DNA of 64,000 nucleotides from CAZCBX01 sp964497185 (GTDB lineage: Bacteria; Bdellovibrionota_G; JALEGL01; JAGRMV01): NCBI GenBank assembly GCA_964497185.1, contig CAZCBX010000013.1, positions 1 to 64,000 of the forward strand, in the 5' to 3' direction. Below, piece by piece: positions 7,247-17,227 of the stretch; the stretch's first letter is position 1, and each line of letters opens with the position of its first letter. The position numbers and the translations under genes were made by a program. The notes under the pieces were generated by a model that was given only the letters and a program-made list of their open reading frames with translations, was not told the DNA's origin and searched no databases.

Positions 7247-8332
7247 TTATTTTTCCTGAATCAAATACTCACGAATAAAGTCATCAATTTCGCCATCAAG
7301 CACGGCCTGGGTTTTGCCGGATTCATAGTTGGTGCGGTGGTCTTTGATCAATTGATAAGGATGCAACACATAGCTGCGAATTTGGCTGCCAAAGTCGATG
7401 CCTTTTTTTTCGCCTTCAGCCTCGGCTTTGATGCGCTCGCGTTCTTCGCGTTCGCGTTCGTAAAGTCTGGATTTTAGGATTTTCATCGCAGAGGCTTTGT
7501 TTTTGTGTTGGGAGCGTTCATTTTGGCATTGGGCCACCACGCCCGTAGGAATGTGCGTGATGCGCACCGCAGAATCCGTGGTGTTGACATGCTGTCCACC
7601 TGCACCAGAGGCGCGGTAGGTATCGATGCGCAAATCGCCTTCGTTGATTTCAATGTCGATTTCGTCATCAATTTGCGGCACCACGCTCACCGACGCAAAG
7701 GATGTGTGGCGGCGCGAGGCTGAGTCGAAAGGTGAAATTCGAACCAAGCGGTGAACACCGGCTTCGGCCTGCAAATGACCAAAAACGTAGTTGCCCTCGA
7801 TGGTCATCGTGACGTTTTTATAACCGGCTTCCTCTCCAGGCAGTTCGTCGACCATGGTGGCCTTGTGGCCATGGTGTTCTGCCCAGCGAAGGTACATGCG
7901 CACCAGCATTGCGACCCAGTCTTGTGATTCCGTGCCCCCGGCGCCGCTGTTGATGGAGACAATGGCGCTGGCGCTGTCCATTTCGCCGCCGAGCATTTTT
8001 TTAAATTCCATGTCGTTGATCTTTTTTTCAACAATGGCGAGCTGTTGTTCCAATTCTGCTTTCATCTCGGCATCGGGCGCATCTCCATCCAACATGGCTG
8101 CAAGCTCAATGACATCGCTGAGCGACTGCTGCATGGTTTCAAATGCTTCGACGGTATCGGCCAATAGCGTACGGCGTTTTTGTACTTTTGCAGCTTCGGA
8201 AGGGTCATCCCAAAATGAGCTTTCAGACATTTTCGCATCCAGCTGCTTGGTTTCTGCGGCGAGCTGATCGACTTTCATGCTTTGATAAAGCTTTTCAACT
8301 TGAATTTGAAGCGCTTTGGCTTGCTCAATCAC
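7247..8332 (-). CDS. prfB: Peptide chain release factor 2
   Basis: The 361-residue protein releases completed peptides at UGA and UAA codons. The GGQ peptidyl-hydrolysis motif (ASGAGGQHVN) and the RF2 codon-recognition tripeptide SPF (VRISPFDSASRRHTSF) are intact. The start is GTG at 8332 with AAAGGA about 9 bases upstream. The frame is continuous from there: where many bacteria have the programmed frameshift CTTTGAC after about 25 codons, this gene reads CTTTATC, so synthesis is not autoregulated by frameshifting. It is divergent from the penicillin-binding protein gene with only 23 bases between starts, so both promoters must overlap coding sequence. Confidence 0.95.
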   Translation of the reverse strand: MIEQAKALQIQVEKLYQSMKVDQLAAETKQLDAKMSESSFWDDPSEAAKVQKRRTLLADTVEAFETMQQSLSDVIELAAMLDGDAPDAEMKAELEQQLAIVEKKINDMEFKKMLGGEMDSASAIVSINSGAGGTESQDWVAMLVRMYLRWAEHHGHKATMVDELPGEEAGYKNVTMTIEGNYVFGHLQAEAGVHRLVRISPFDSASRRHTSFASVSVVPQIDDEIDIEINEGDLRIDTYRASGAGGQHVNTTDSAVRITHIPTGVVAQCQNERSQHKNKASAMKILKSRLYEREREERERIKAEAEGEKKGIDFGSQIRSYVLHPYQLIKDHRTNYESGKTQAVLDGEIDDFIREYLIQEK

Positions 8333-8355
8333 GGGTTTTTCCTTTCAAAAAAATC

Positions 8356-10395
8356 ATGTATACCATATCAAACATGCCTATGGGAGGTTTCATTCCAGCT
8401 GTGCGCCGCTTTTTTCATCGAACGCGCCCTTATTTGCCCTGGTGTTTCAATGCATTGCTTGCGGTCATGCTTGGCGCTTTGGCCAGTGCTGCTTTGGTGG
8501 TTTTTCAAGACATTCCTCAAATTCAATCGCTGAAAACCTTTGAGCCCAAGAGCATTCACACCCTTTATGACATGCACGATCAGCCTGCCTATGAATATTT
8601 TGATCAGCGCAGAATTCCGTTAAGTCAAAACGAAATTCCACCTTTGGTGGCCGATGCTTTTCGTGTAGCCGAAGACTGGGATTTTTACACCCACTTTGGC
8701 ATTGATTTAAAAGGTTTGCTTCGTGCCGTTGTCACCAACATTGTCAAAGGGCGTCTTTCACAAGGGGCGAGCACCATCACGCAGCAGCTGGCCCGCAACC
8801 TTTTTTTAAACCATCAAAAAACCATTGCACGCAAATTAAAGGAAGCCTATCTCACGCTACGCATTGAGCGAAGTTTTACCAAACAAGAAATTTTAACCAT
8901 GTATTTAAACCAAATTTACCTGGGTGAAGGAACCTACGGCATTGCACAGGCCAGTTTGATGTACTTTGGCAAGCCCGTGACGGATTTGGGCATCGCCGAA
9001 ATTGCCCTGCTGGCGGCGCTACCCAAAAATCCCAACATTTACTCTCCTTTCCGCCATCCCGATAAAGCACTGGCGCGGCGCAATTTAATTTTGCGCTGGA
9101 TGGCCCAGCGTGAAGTGATTTCTGCGGAGCAAATGCGGGTGGCCATGGAACAAGCCATTCCGGATCACAAACAGAATGTACGTGAAAAACAAAATTACTT
9201 TACCCATCACGTGTATCAGAAATTAACCGACCACATTCCACTCAACGTGATGGAGCAAGGGGGCCTATCCATTTTTACACCTTACGACCCTGCGCTACAG
9301 CGGGCGTCTGAACAAGCGGCCCAAAAAGCCATTCGCGCGTATGCGCAGCGGCATAAGCTGGATGCAGAGAAAGACCAAGATCAACTTCCACAAATTGCTT
9401 CTATCAGCATGGATGTGCGCACCGGCGGCATTCGAGCCATGGTGGGCGGGCGCAATTTTGCGCAAAGTTTGTTTAACCGTGCTTTGTTGGCCAAACGCCA
9501 ACCCGGTTCGTCCATCAAACCCTTGCTGTATGCCTTAGGCATTGACCAAGGCTACACCCAGTCGAGCTTTTTATTGGATGCCCCCATCGAATTTGATCAT
9601 CCCCAATTTGGACGGTGGGCGCCCGAAAACTATGACCATGATTTTGCCGGCTACCTGCCCATGCGCAGGGCACTGGAAAAATCAAAAAACACCACCTCGG
9701 TTCGCTTGCTGCAATCGTTGGGTGTGGGCAATTTTCACCGTTGGTTGCGGCTGCTGGGCATCACGGAGCCTGTCCAGCCCAATTTAACCATTGCGCTGGG
9801 CAGCTCAAGCGTGACCTTGCCTGAACTGGCCAAAGCCTATGCCACTTTTGCCAATGGTGGTCTCAGCGTAACCCCTTACACCATTGATCGGGTCACCCGT
9901 GCCAACGGAGAAACTTGGTTAACCCATACGCCGCAAGTGCGGCGCGTTTTGTCCCAACAAACGGCTTTTATCACCACCGACATGCTTCTGGGGGTTGTTC
10001 AGGATGGATCGGGCCGATTTGCCAACGACATTGACTGCAAGCTCGCCGGCAAGACAGGCACCACCAACAATTATGTTGATTCAGTTTTTGCTGGGTTTAG
10101 TCGTGATCTGGTGACCATTACCTGGGTGGGTTTTGACGACAATCGAACATTGGGTTTTGGCGAAACAGGCTCCAAAGCCGCCGGACGCTTTTGGGCCGAC
10201 ATCATGCGCGCGCACTGTGAGATGGATCAGCCTGGCGACTTTGATGTGCCGGAAGGCATCGAAATGGTCACCGTCGATCACACCACCGGCCTTTTGCCCA
10301 GTGCATGGACCATTGACTTTCAAGCGCAAGCCTACCTACCAGGTACAGCGCCCACGCAATCTTGCTGCGCGCCCAAAGCACCCGAAACAAAATAA
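8356..10395 (+). CDS. Class A penicillin-binding protein (PBP1A-like transglycosylase/transpeptidase)
   Basis: This bifunctional peptidoglycan synthase of about 679 residues has one N-terminal membrane anchor (CFNALLAVMLGALASAALVVF). The GT51 glycosyltransferase domain shows EDWDFYTHFGID, GASTITQQLARNLFL and RKLKEAYLTLRIE. The transpeptidase domain has the active-site serine in PGSSIKPLLYALG, the second motif SKN, and KTGTTNNYVD. The enzyme polymerises glycan strands and cross-links them at the periplasmic face. The frame extends upstream into prfB, but ATG 8356 (or 8374 or 8380) gives a normal N-terminus. It ends in a Cys-containing tail without a known domain. Confidence 0.92.
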   Translation: MYTISNMPMGGFIPAVRRFFHRTRPYLPWCFNALLAVMLGALASAALVVFQDIPQIQSLKTFEPKSIHTLYDMHDQPAYEYFDQRRIPLSQNEIPPLVADAFRVAEDWDFYTHFGIDLKGLLRAVVTNIVKGRLSQGASTITQQLARNLFLNHQKTIARKLKEAYLTLRIERSFTKQEILTMYLNQIYLGEGTYGIAQASLMYFGKPVTDLGIAEIALLAALPKNPNIYSPFRHPDKALARRNLILRWMAQREVISAEQMRVAMEQAIPDHKQNVREKQNYFTHHVYQKLTDHIPLNVMEQGGLSIFTPYDPALQRASEQAAQKAIRAYAQRHKLDAEKDQDQLPQIASISMDVRTGGIRAMVGGRNFAQSLFNRALLAKRQPGSSIKPLLYALGIDQGYTQSSFLLDAPIEFDHPQFGRWAPENYDHDFAGYLPMRRALEKSKNTTSVRLLQSLGVGNFHRWLRLLGITEPVQPNLTIALGSSSVTLPELAKAYATFANGGLSVTPYTIDRVTRANGETWLTHTPQVRRVLSQQTAFITTDMLLGVVQDGSGRFANDIDCKLAGKTGTTNNYVDSVFAGFSRDLVTITWVGFDDNRTLGFGETGSKAAGRFWADIMRAHCEMDQPGDFDVPEGIEMVTVDHTTGLLPSAWTIDFQAQAYLPGTAPTQSCCAPKAPETK

Positions 10396-10425
10396 AAAAA
10401 GGACACGCACCCAAAGTACGCGTCC
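10391..10425 (-). terminator. Rho-independent terminator of the phasin-like gene
   Basis: On the minus strand a GC-rich hairpin (10401-10425, outer stem GGACGCG, two mismatches) is followed by a T run with one A (10391-10400). It lies between the convergent penicillin-binding protein and phasin-like genes and overlaps the last bases of the former. Confidence 0.7.
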
Positions 10426-10452
10426 TGGTATTGTTTAAAATTGAAAAGCAGA

Positions 10453-10791
10453 CTAGCTTAGTTTTGCGAGTCGGGCTTCGATGCGATCGAGTTTGGCATT
10501 CATTTTGTCCAGCTCTTGTTGCGTCAAGGCGGATAGTTTTTTCACCGTTTGTTGAATGTTTTGATCGGTGTTGGCCAAAAAGTTTTCGCGGGCCTCTTTG
10601 GTGCGAACTTCAATGAATTCTGAAAGTTGATCGACCTGCTCCGGTGTCATTTTTCCGCTGCGGCCAAGTTTTTCAGTCCAGTAAGGAACATGGTTTTCGG
10701 GATTGTCGATTAAACCGCGTGTGGCTTTCCATGAAAAGCGAACAAAATCCGCCATCATTGGGTCTTTTTTCATTTTTTTGGTCGTTTCCAT
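10453..10791 (-). CDS. Phasin-like / polyhydroxyalkanoate granule-associated-type protein
   Basis: A 112-residue soluble protein. The N-terminal part (FVRFSWKATRGLIDNPENHVPYWTEKL) is followed by a long amphipathic, probably coiled-coil C-terminal half rich in Gln, Lys and Leu (residues 55-112). This is the composition of small phasin-family proteins that coat polyhydroxyalkanoate granules. No synthase or depolymerase gene is nearby, so the granule role rests on family resemblance. It could instead be a generic helical stress protein. It is monocistronic, with its own terminator. Confidence 0.55.
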   Translation of the reverse strand: METTKKMKKDPMMADFVRFSWKATRGLIDNPENHVPYWTEKLGRSGKMTPEQVDQLSEFIEVRTKEARENFLANTDQNIQQTVKKLSALTQQELDKMNAKLDRIEARLAKLS

Positions 10792-10921
10792 GTTTTTTTC
10801 CTCTTTTCGCTACGGTATTGACTTTTGCATCACTATTTTACGACAATCAGCGTCGAATCTACTAAATTTGAAACTGTAATACAAGTTAATTTTTAACCCG
10901 CCCCAACCACTAGGGATCACC

Positions 10922-12637
10922 TCAGAGAGATTGAAAATCCAAGATTTGCAGCGAAATTTGCGTTTTTCCTCGAAAATATTGCTTTTCAGGTTTGTATGCA
11001 ATGCGAAGCGGCCCCTGAAACGTACGGCGCCAGGCCTCAAACTGCCCAAAAGCAATGCATGAAAACGTATGGCCCTTCTGATCGGTGACCTTGGCTTTTA
11101 AGTGGTTTTGCCCCACTTGCAGTGGCTGACCCACCACGTGCACATCCGCCATAAAAATGGGTTGGGGATGGCCCATGCCAAACGGACGAAGTCGGTCCAG
11201 GCCGTAGAAAAATACATCATGGATGCCATCGAGGGGCAATGGAGCGTCGACCCATGTTTCAGGCGCGGCCTGCTGGCCAAACATTTCTTTGCACATGGGC
11301 TGAATTTCTTGCGCAAAAAGCGGTAGATGTTCTCGCAACATTTTGCCGCCACCGGCTTCTTCGTGGCCGCCATACTCCACAAAATAATGGGAAAATTGGT
11401 TCATCAGTTTTACCAGATGCACGCCACTTCTGGACCGCGCAGAACCTTTGGCCCATTGGTCTTCAAACGTAAAAACAAAAGTAGGTTTGCCAAAGGTTTG
11501 GGCCATTTTTTGCGCCATCAAACCAATGATGCCTGGATGATACTCAGCATCGCCCAACACCAACACTTCATTGCCCATCGACACTTGACGCTGCGCTTCG
11601 GGCATGGCGTGCGCCACCATGGCTTCCTGCTTTTTTTTGCGTTCAACATTGTAACCATCCAGTTCCACGGCCAGCATTTGGGCCTGCATGGGATCCCGAA
11701 CGGTTAATAGCTCAAAGGCTCTGTCGCCTTTACCCAGGCGGGCGGCGGCATTAATTTTGGGTGCCAATTTAAAACCAATGTCATCGCTAATCATGCTGGG
11801 TTGATTGCCCAAGCCCACCACTTGTTTTAACGCGTCCACCCCAACCTGCGGTTGGTGTTGCAATATCTCTAAGCCTTTGGACACCAAAATGCGATTCATG
11901 CCCACCACGGGTGCCAAATCTGCGATGGTGCCAAGGGCCACCACGTCCAAAAACTTTTTTAAGTTGGGCTCGGGGCGTGCATCGTTGAAAAAGTTTTGAT
12001 CGCGGAGTGTTTTGCGCAAAGCCATAAGCGTTAAAAAAACCACCCCGACGCCCGAAAGCTCTTCCACCGAGGCCTGATTGTCTTGGCGCTGCGGGTTGAC
12101 CAACAACACCCCTTCCGGCATGTCTCCTTGCACCTGATGGTGATCCGTGATGATGACTTCAATGCCCAGGTCCATGAGTTTTTGTGCAGCTGCATACGAA
12201 GAGCTGCCGCAATCACAGGTGATGAGTAAATCGATGTTCTGACGTTTGGCTTGCTCGATCGCGCGATCTGAAATGCCGTGGCCTTCCTCCAAACGGTTGG
12301 GTAGAAACACTTCAATAGGCGCTTGAATGTCTTGAAAAAAGAGTGAAAAAAGCGCGCTGCTGGTGATGCCGTCGGCATCAAAATCTCCGTGAATCATGAT
12401 GGTTTTGCCATCGATGATGCGCTGACTGATCTTCTGGCAAGCTTGGGCCATGTTGCTCAAGTCAAATGGAGAAGGAAGTTGCGAAAGCGAGGTATTAAAA
12501 AACGCGTTGGTTTTTTCTACCGAATCAATGCCGCGTGACACCAAAATGCGTGCAATGGCCGGCGGCAGGGCCATGCTGGAAGCCAGTGCTTCAATGAGAC
12601 CATCATCGGCCTCTTTCATGCGAAGCTGGGTGGTCAC
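10922..12637 (-). CDS. recJ: Single-stranded-DNA-specific exonuclease RecJ
   Basis: The 571-residue protein is a 5'-3' single-strand exonuclease for recombination and mismatch repair. DHH-family metal motifs are visible: IHGDFDADGITS (motif I), LLITCDCGSSS, VIITDHHQ (motif III) and the DHHA1-domain signature GGHEEAGGGKM. A C-terminal OB-like region follows. The start codon directly abuts the secF stop, so it is the last gene of the tgt-yajC-secD-secF-recJ run, an arrangement seen in many deltaproteobacteria. Confidence 0.95.
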   Translation of the reverse strand: MTTQLRMKEADDGLIEALASSMALPPAIARILVSRGIDSVEKTNAFFNTSLSQLPSPFDLSNMAQACQKISQRIIDGKTIMIHGDFDADGITSSALFSLFFQDIQAPIEVFLPNRLEEGHGISDRAIEQAKRQNIDLLITCDCGSSSYAAAQKLMDLGIEVIITDHHQVQGDMPEGVLLVNPQRQDNQASVEELSGVGVVFLTLMALRKTLRDQNFFNDARPEPNLKKFLDVVALGTIADLAPVVGMNRILVSKGLEILQHQPQVGVDALKQVVGLGNQPSMISDDIGFKLAPKINAAARLGKGDRAFELLTVRDPMQAQMLAVELDGYNVERKKKQEAMVAHAMPEAQRQVSMGNEVLVLGDAEYHPGIIGLMAQKMAQTFGKPTFVFTFEDQWAKGSARSRSGVHLVKLMNQFSHYFVEYGGHEEAGGGKMLREHLPLFAQEIQPMCKEMFGQQAAPETWVDAPLPLDGIHDVFFYGLDRLRPFGMGHPQPIFMADVHVVGQPLQVGQNHLKAKVTDQKGHTFSCIAFGQFEAWRRTFQGPLRIAYKPEKQYFRGKTQISLQILDFQSL

Positions 12638-13825
12638 TTACCCCTTGCTTGCGAAATATTTTCGGGTGTAAATGGTCAATGGAGAGGCAATAAATACCGT
12701 GGAATAAGTACCAAATACAACACCCAAGGTTAAAGCCAACGCGAAGTTTTGCGTGATGACGCCGCCGTAAAACAACAACATCAAGGTGGCCATGAGCAAG
12801 GTAATGGAAGTCAGCACCGTTCGGCTTAACGTTTCATTGATGCTTTTGTTCACAATATCCACAAAACCCATGCCTTTGACTTTTTTCAAGTTTTCTCGAA
12901 TTCGGTCGTACGTAACGATGGTATCGTTGATGGAAAAACCAACAATGGTCAGCACCGCCGCCACCGTGGACAAATCAAAAGGCAATTGCAAGAACGCAAA
13001 CACGCCCAACACCGCAATGGAATCATGCACCAACGCCACAATCGCGCCCGGTGAAAACTCAAAATCAAAACGAAACCAGATGTAACCCAGAATAAACAAG
13101 ATGGAAATTAACACCGCGCCCAACGCCTGTGTTCGGAGTTCAGAACCCACTTTTTGTCCAACTTCTTCGACCTGCAACACTTCAAAACGATCTGCGCCTT
13201 GGGTTTGCTCCAAGGTGTCGATGATGCGTGTGGATGCACCCGCAAACTGCACAAGGTATTCATTGCGCGCCGCTTTACCAAAGGGCGAGACAAATTGAAC
13301 ACTGGCATTGTCTAACTTAAGGTCGGCAATGGCCTGCTCAATGGCGGCTTCATCTTGAGAGCTGTTGAAAACAGGGTACATTCGCTCTTCAGAAAAACGC
13401 AAACTCACCAAACCCGAAGGCAGTTGGTTTAATGCTGAACGGATTTGACTTTCGTACCGGCTGAGTTTTAAATCTTCGGGCTGTACGCGAATCAAAAATT
13501 CATTTTTATCGGCATCGCCATAACTCTGCACATTGACCCCTTCATATCCAATGGGTTCAAGAACGTCACGAATGTCTTGCGCCGTGGTTCCTTGATCGAA
13601 GCGTAGGTAAATCTCTGTGCCGCCCCGAAAATCAATGCCATAGTTTAAGCCTTGGGTGGCCAAGGCATACACGCACGCGGCCAAAAACAAGCCGCTGATC
13701 ACAAAAAAGATTTTGGCTTTGCCGACAAAATCAAAGTTGGGCTTGGCTGGCACCAGCGCAAAAAACTTTGGCTCGTTTTGGGGTGGAAGGTTGGATTCGT
13801 TGGGTCGTTTGTTTGTTTTGGCCAT
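12638..13825 (-). CDS. secF: Protein translocase subunit SecF
   Basis: The 395-residue membrane protein belongs to the RND-like SecDF complex that uses the proton gradient to pull proteins through SecYEG. After an N-terminal cytoplasmic tail and first helix comes the periplasmic GLNYGIDFRGGTEI signature. Five further helices contain GFSINDTIVTYDRIRENLKK, the conserved SecF segment. Its length exceeds the roughly 320 of E. coli SecF through the N-terminal tail and a larger periplasmic domain. It follows secD by 43 bases. Confidence 0.96.
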   Translation of the reverse strand: MAKTNKRPNESNLPPQNEPKFFALVPAKPNFDFVGKAKIFFVISGLFLAACVYALATQGLNYGIDFRGGTEIYLRFDQGTTAQDIRDVLEPIGYEGVNVQSYGDADKNEFLIRVQPEDLKLSRYESQIRSALNQLPSGLVSLRFSEERMYPVFNSSQDEAAIEQAIADLKLDNASVQFVSPFGKAARNEYLVQFAGASTRIIDTLEQTQGADRFEVLQVEEVGQKVGSELRTQALGAVLISILFILGYIWFRFDFEFSPGAIVALVHDSIAVLGVFAFLQLPFDLSTVAAVLTIVGFSINDTIVTYDRIRENLKKVKGMGFVDIVNKSINETLSRTVLTSITLLMATLMLLFYGGVITQNFALALTLGVVFGTYSTVFIASPLTIYTRKYFASKG

Positions 13826-13868
13826 GGTATTTTCCTACAAAGCTTGGGTTGAGAACATCATTGTATGA

Positions 13869-15581
13869 TTAAATGGATAAAGTATTGTTTTTGCCTCGTG
13901 TGATCATCCACTCATAAGCCAATCGGGTAAACCAAATGGCGGTGATGTAGTTGGCAATCAGACCAAAGATCAGCGTGACAGCAAATCCTTTGATGGGTCC
14001 TGTACCGAAGTAAAACAAAATAATCCCTGTGATAATCGTGGTTAAGTTTGCATCCAAGATGGTTTCGTGGGCCCGCTCATAGCCAAGCTCAATGGCCGCT
14101 TTAACAGGACGACCCGTTCGAAGCTCTTCACGGATGCGTTCAAATATAATGATGTTGGCATCCACGGCCATACCAATGGACACCAGTATCCCCGCAATAC
14201 CAGGCAGCGTGAGGGTTGCATTGAGCATGCCCAAACACGCAACCACAAAAAGCAAATTGATGGCCAGCGCCACATCGGCAATCAAGCCAGAGGTGCGATA
14301 GTAAATAAGCATAAAGACAACAATCAGCAACACGCCGTATGCAATGGCGCGCATGCCTTTTTCAATGGAATCTTTGCCCAAAGATGGACCCACGGTTCGA
14401 TTTTCTAGCACCTCGATCGGGGCCGGCAGTGCGCCAGAGCGCAGTACCAAAGCCAAATCTTGGGCTTCACGTGAAATTTCACTGCGGGGCCGTGCGCCGC
14501 TGCCAAAGGTAATGGTGGATACGCCGTTGGGGATATGGCTGCGCAACACAGGCGCAGACACAATTTTGTCATCCAAAACAATGGCCATTTGCTTGCCCAC
14601 GTTTTCTTTGGTCAGTTCAGAAAATTGCTTGGTGCCTGCCGGATTAAAACGCATGAGCACAGCAGGCATGTTAAATTCGTCTACCGTTAAGCGGGCGTCG
14701 TCTAGCAACTCACCTGAAATACGCTCACCGCGAATGACCAAGTACGGTGTGCGGTTGACTTCGTTGTTGGTGGGGTCTACGGTTTCTTCAAACAAAAGCT
14801 CGCGACCTTCTGGTATTTCTGGCTGCACCAAAGCTTGGAACTCAGCGGGGTTTGCATCTTCTCCCAAACTCTCGCGCGCAGTGTTGGCAATTTGGTTGAG
14901 CGAGGCTGCACTAACAGACGTGTCCACCAACTGAAATTCAAGCTGTGCAGTTTTGGCCAAAATCTCGCGTGCGCGATCGGGATCATCCATACCCGGCAAT
15001 TGCACAATGATTCGGTTTTTGCCTTTGGCCACAATGGAGGGTTCTGCAACGCCAAATTCATCCAATCGGTTGCGCAGTGTTTCCAGTGCTTGATCGACCG
15101 TTTGTTTTTCAATTTGTGCCACGCGGTCATCGCGAATGTCGATGGTTGCCGAAGGTTGTTCAAAGCGATCTGGACCAAAAATACCCTGGGGCACCACTTC
15201 TAAAATTGGAAATTGCTGCCGCAAGACTTCTTTAAAACGGTCCATTTCAGCTTCGTTGGCAAAGGTGACATGAAACTCCGTGGTGTTGATGTCCTGGGTC
15301 ACCCCTTCGAAGGCGACGTTTTCATCTTTCATGTATTGTTCAACATCATACTTCAACGTTTCGGCTTCATTGATTAGGGCACGTTCTAAGTCAATGCCCA
15401 GCACCATGTGAATGCCACCCTGAAGATCGAGCCCTAAGCGCAGCGCGGTGTCAGGCGCAATTTTGGCCAAAAAGCCTTGTGCGTCCTCACCCCGATTGGC
15501 AAAATTGGGCAAGACAAAATAAACAGCCAGCAAAACAAACGCCAAAGCTGCAAAAAATTTGGTTTTCCATGAACGGTTCAT
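13869..15581 (-). CDS. secD: Protein translocase subunit SecD
   Basis: The 570-residue protein has a first helix, then LRLGLDLQGGIHMVLGID and the large periplasmic P1 domain. A conserved membrane half follows, with AVDANIIIFERIREELRTG and PGIAGILVSIGMAVD. SecD works with SecF and YajC in late steps of export. It lies between yajC (19-base gap) and secF and is full length for the family. Confidence 0.97.
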   Translation of the reverse strand: MNRSWKTKFFAALAFVLLAVYFVLPNFANRGEDAQGFLAKIAPDTALRLGLDLQGGIHMVLGIDLERALINEAETLKYDVEQYMKDENVAFEGVTQDINTTEFHVTFANEAEMDRFKEVLRQQFPILEVVPQGIFGPDRFEQPSATIDIRDDRVAQIEKQTVDQALETLRNRLDEFGVAEPSIVAKGKNRIIVQLPGMDDPDRAREILAKTAQLEFQLVDTSVSAASLNQIANTARESLGEDANPAEFQALVQPEIPEGRELLFEETVDPTNNEVNRTPYLVIRGERISGELLDDARLTVDEFNMPAVLMRFNPAGTKQFSELTKENVGKQMAIVLDDKIVSAPVLRSHIPNGVSTITFGSGARPRSEISREAQDLALVLRSGALPAPIEVLENRTVGPSLGKDSIEKGMRAIAYGVLLIVVFMLIYYRTSGLIADVALAINLLFVVACLGMLNATLTLPGIAGILVSIGMAVDANIIIFERIREELRTGRPVKAAIELGYERAHETILDANLTTIITGIILFYFGTGPIKGFAVTLIFGLIANYITAIWFTRLAYEWMITRGKNNTLSI

Positions 15582-15600
15582 ATAGGGCCCTCTTTATAAT

Positions 15601-15945
15601 TTATGCGGCGGATGCAGTGGTATTGGCCAAACCAGCAATGGCATGGCGTGATACTTTAATTTTTACGTTGGGTGCCACTTCCAAAGTAATGACTTTTTCT
15701 GCCACACCAGCAACTTTGCCAAATACACCCGATTGGGTGATCACTTCATCGCCTTTGACCAGTGCATTGATCATTTCTTGACGCTTTTTTTCCTGTTTTT
15801 TCTGCGGAAGAATGAGAAAAAAGTAAAAAATAAGCACCATGCCTCCCACCAAAATCAAGGTGGAAAAGCCGCTGCCTGCGGGTGATGAAGCCGCTGCTCC
15901 ATTTTGAGCGTGCGCACTGGAAATCAATAAATTTAATACGGTCAT
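15601..15945 (-). CDS. yajC: Preprotein translocase subunit YajC
   Basis: A 114-residue protein with one transmembrane helix (LILVGGMVLIFYFFLILPQ) followed by the YajC signature KKQEKKRQEMINALVKGDEVITQSG. The cytoplasmic part is a small beta domain. ATG at 15945 is chosen because longer frames add no conserved sequence. YajC associates with SecDF. The segment before the helix (AHAQNGAAASSPAG) is typical of deltaproteobacterial YajC proteins. Confidence 0.93.
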   Translation of the reverse strand: MTVLNLLISSAHAQNGAAASSPAGSGFSTLILVGGMVLIFYFFLILPQKKQEKKRQEMINALVKGDEVITQSGVFGKVAGVAEKVITLEVAPNVKIKVSRHAIAGLANTTASAA

Positions 15946-16033
15946 AGCGAGTTTAGGTACATCAGGGCGCAAAATTGGTCAACTATAGAAACAGACCAAA
16001 GTGGCCTGAATTTCAATCAAACCAGCAGGAGGG

Positions 16034-17146
16034 TTAGGAAGCTTCCGGTCCTTGTCGAAAAGTTTGATAAAATGGGCCAAATGCATCTTGCGCAATGGCC
16101 TGACGAATGCGCTTCATCAGGTTAAGGTAATAGCGCAAATTATGAATGGTGTTGAGACGTAAGGCCAAATATTCGTTGCATTTAAACAAATGGTGAAGGT
16201 ACGCCGCCGAATAATGCTGACATGTATAACAGTCGCAGGCTGGATCAATCGGCTCATCCACCTCCTTGTATTTGGCTTTGCGAATGTGAATGCGTCCTTG
16301 GGTTGAAAAAAGTGAGCCGTTGCGCGCATTTCGCGTGGGCATCACGCAATCAAACATGTCCACCCCACGGTAAACGTTTTCAACCAAATCAATGGGGGTG
16401 CCCACGCCCATCAAATATCGGGTTTTATCTTTGGGCATATCTTGCGTGCATATTTCCACGGCATCGTACATGGCCTGGGGCTCTTCCCCCACACTTAAGC
16501 CACCAATGGAGTATCCATCACAGTCCCGCGCCACGGTTTCCAACGTGGAGAATCGCCGCAGCTCAGGATCTGTGCCGCCTTGAATGATGCCATGGAGAGA
16601 CTGATGGGCCGGCCGCTCCACTTTTAAGGCCCGATCCAGCCATGCCAGCGTGAGCTTGGCAGCCTCTTGAAGTTTTTGATGGCTGGCGGGTAGCCCCGTG
16701 CATACATCGATGGGCATCATGATGTCCGATCCAAGATTTTTTTGAATTTCAATCACCCGTTCGGGGGTCCATTGAAATTTGGTGCCATCGATGTGCGAGC
16801 GAAATTCCACACCCTCGGGGGTGACTTTGCTAAACGCGTCCAAACTAAATACTTGAAAGCCGCCGCTGTCTGTTAATATGGAGCGATCCCAGTTCATAAA
16901 ACCATGCAACCCACCGCGACGTGCCACCACTTCATCGCCAGGACGTAAAAAATTATGGTACGCATTGGACAAAATAATTTGCGGATCCAACAATTCGATG
17001 TCTTGGGTGTCCAGCGTTTTGATGGTGATGTTGGTGCCGACTGGCATAAAGACCGGTGTTTCGATGGTGCTGCGTGAGGTCACAAGTCGGCCCAGCCGTG
17101 CGCGGGACTGAGTGTCTTCTTTTAAGACTGTAAAGTCGTATGGCAT
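16034..17146 (-). CDS. tgt: tRNA-guanine transglycosylase
   Basis: The 370-residue enzyme exchanges guanine 34 of GUN-anticodon tRNAs for preQ1 in queuosine synthesis. Visible motifs are LTDSGGFQVFSL (general acid/base region), IIQGGTDPELRR, GYSIGGLSVGE and the zinc site CDCYTCQHYSAAYLHHLF. The start MPYDFTVL at 17146 fits the family; longer frames add unrelated residues. It lies between queA and yajC, so queuosine synthesis and Sec genes share a strand and probably a transcript. Confidence 0.95.
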   Translation of the reverse strand: MPYDFTVLKEDTQSRARLGRLVTSRSTIETPVFMPVGTNITIKTLDTQDIELLDPQIILSNAYHNFLRPGDEVVARRGGLHGFMNWDRSILTDSGGFQVFSLDAFSKVTPEGVEFRSHIDGTKFQWTPERVIEIQKNLGSDIMMPIDVCTGLPASHQKLQEAAKLTLAWLDRALKVERPAHQSLHGIIQGGTDPELRRFSTLETVARDCDGYSIGGLSVGEEPQAMYDAVEICTQDMPKDKTRYLMGVGTPIDLVENVYRGVDMFDCVMPTRNARNGSLFSTQGRIHIRKAKYKEVDEPIDPACDCYTCQHYSAAYLHHLFKCNEYLALRLNTIHNLRYYLNLMKRIRQAIAQDAFGPFYQTFRQGPEAS

Positions 17147-17227
17147 GCTGGTTGATGTATCACATGCAAGGCATTTGGGGAATGTGGGGAGTATACAAGG
17201 GAACACGAAAAGATATGTCTTTTTTTT

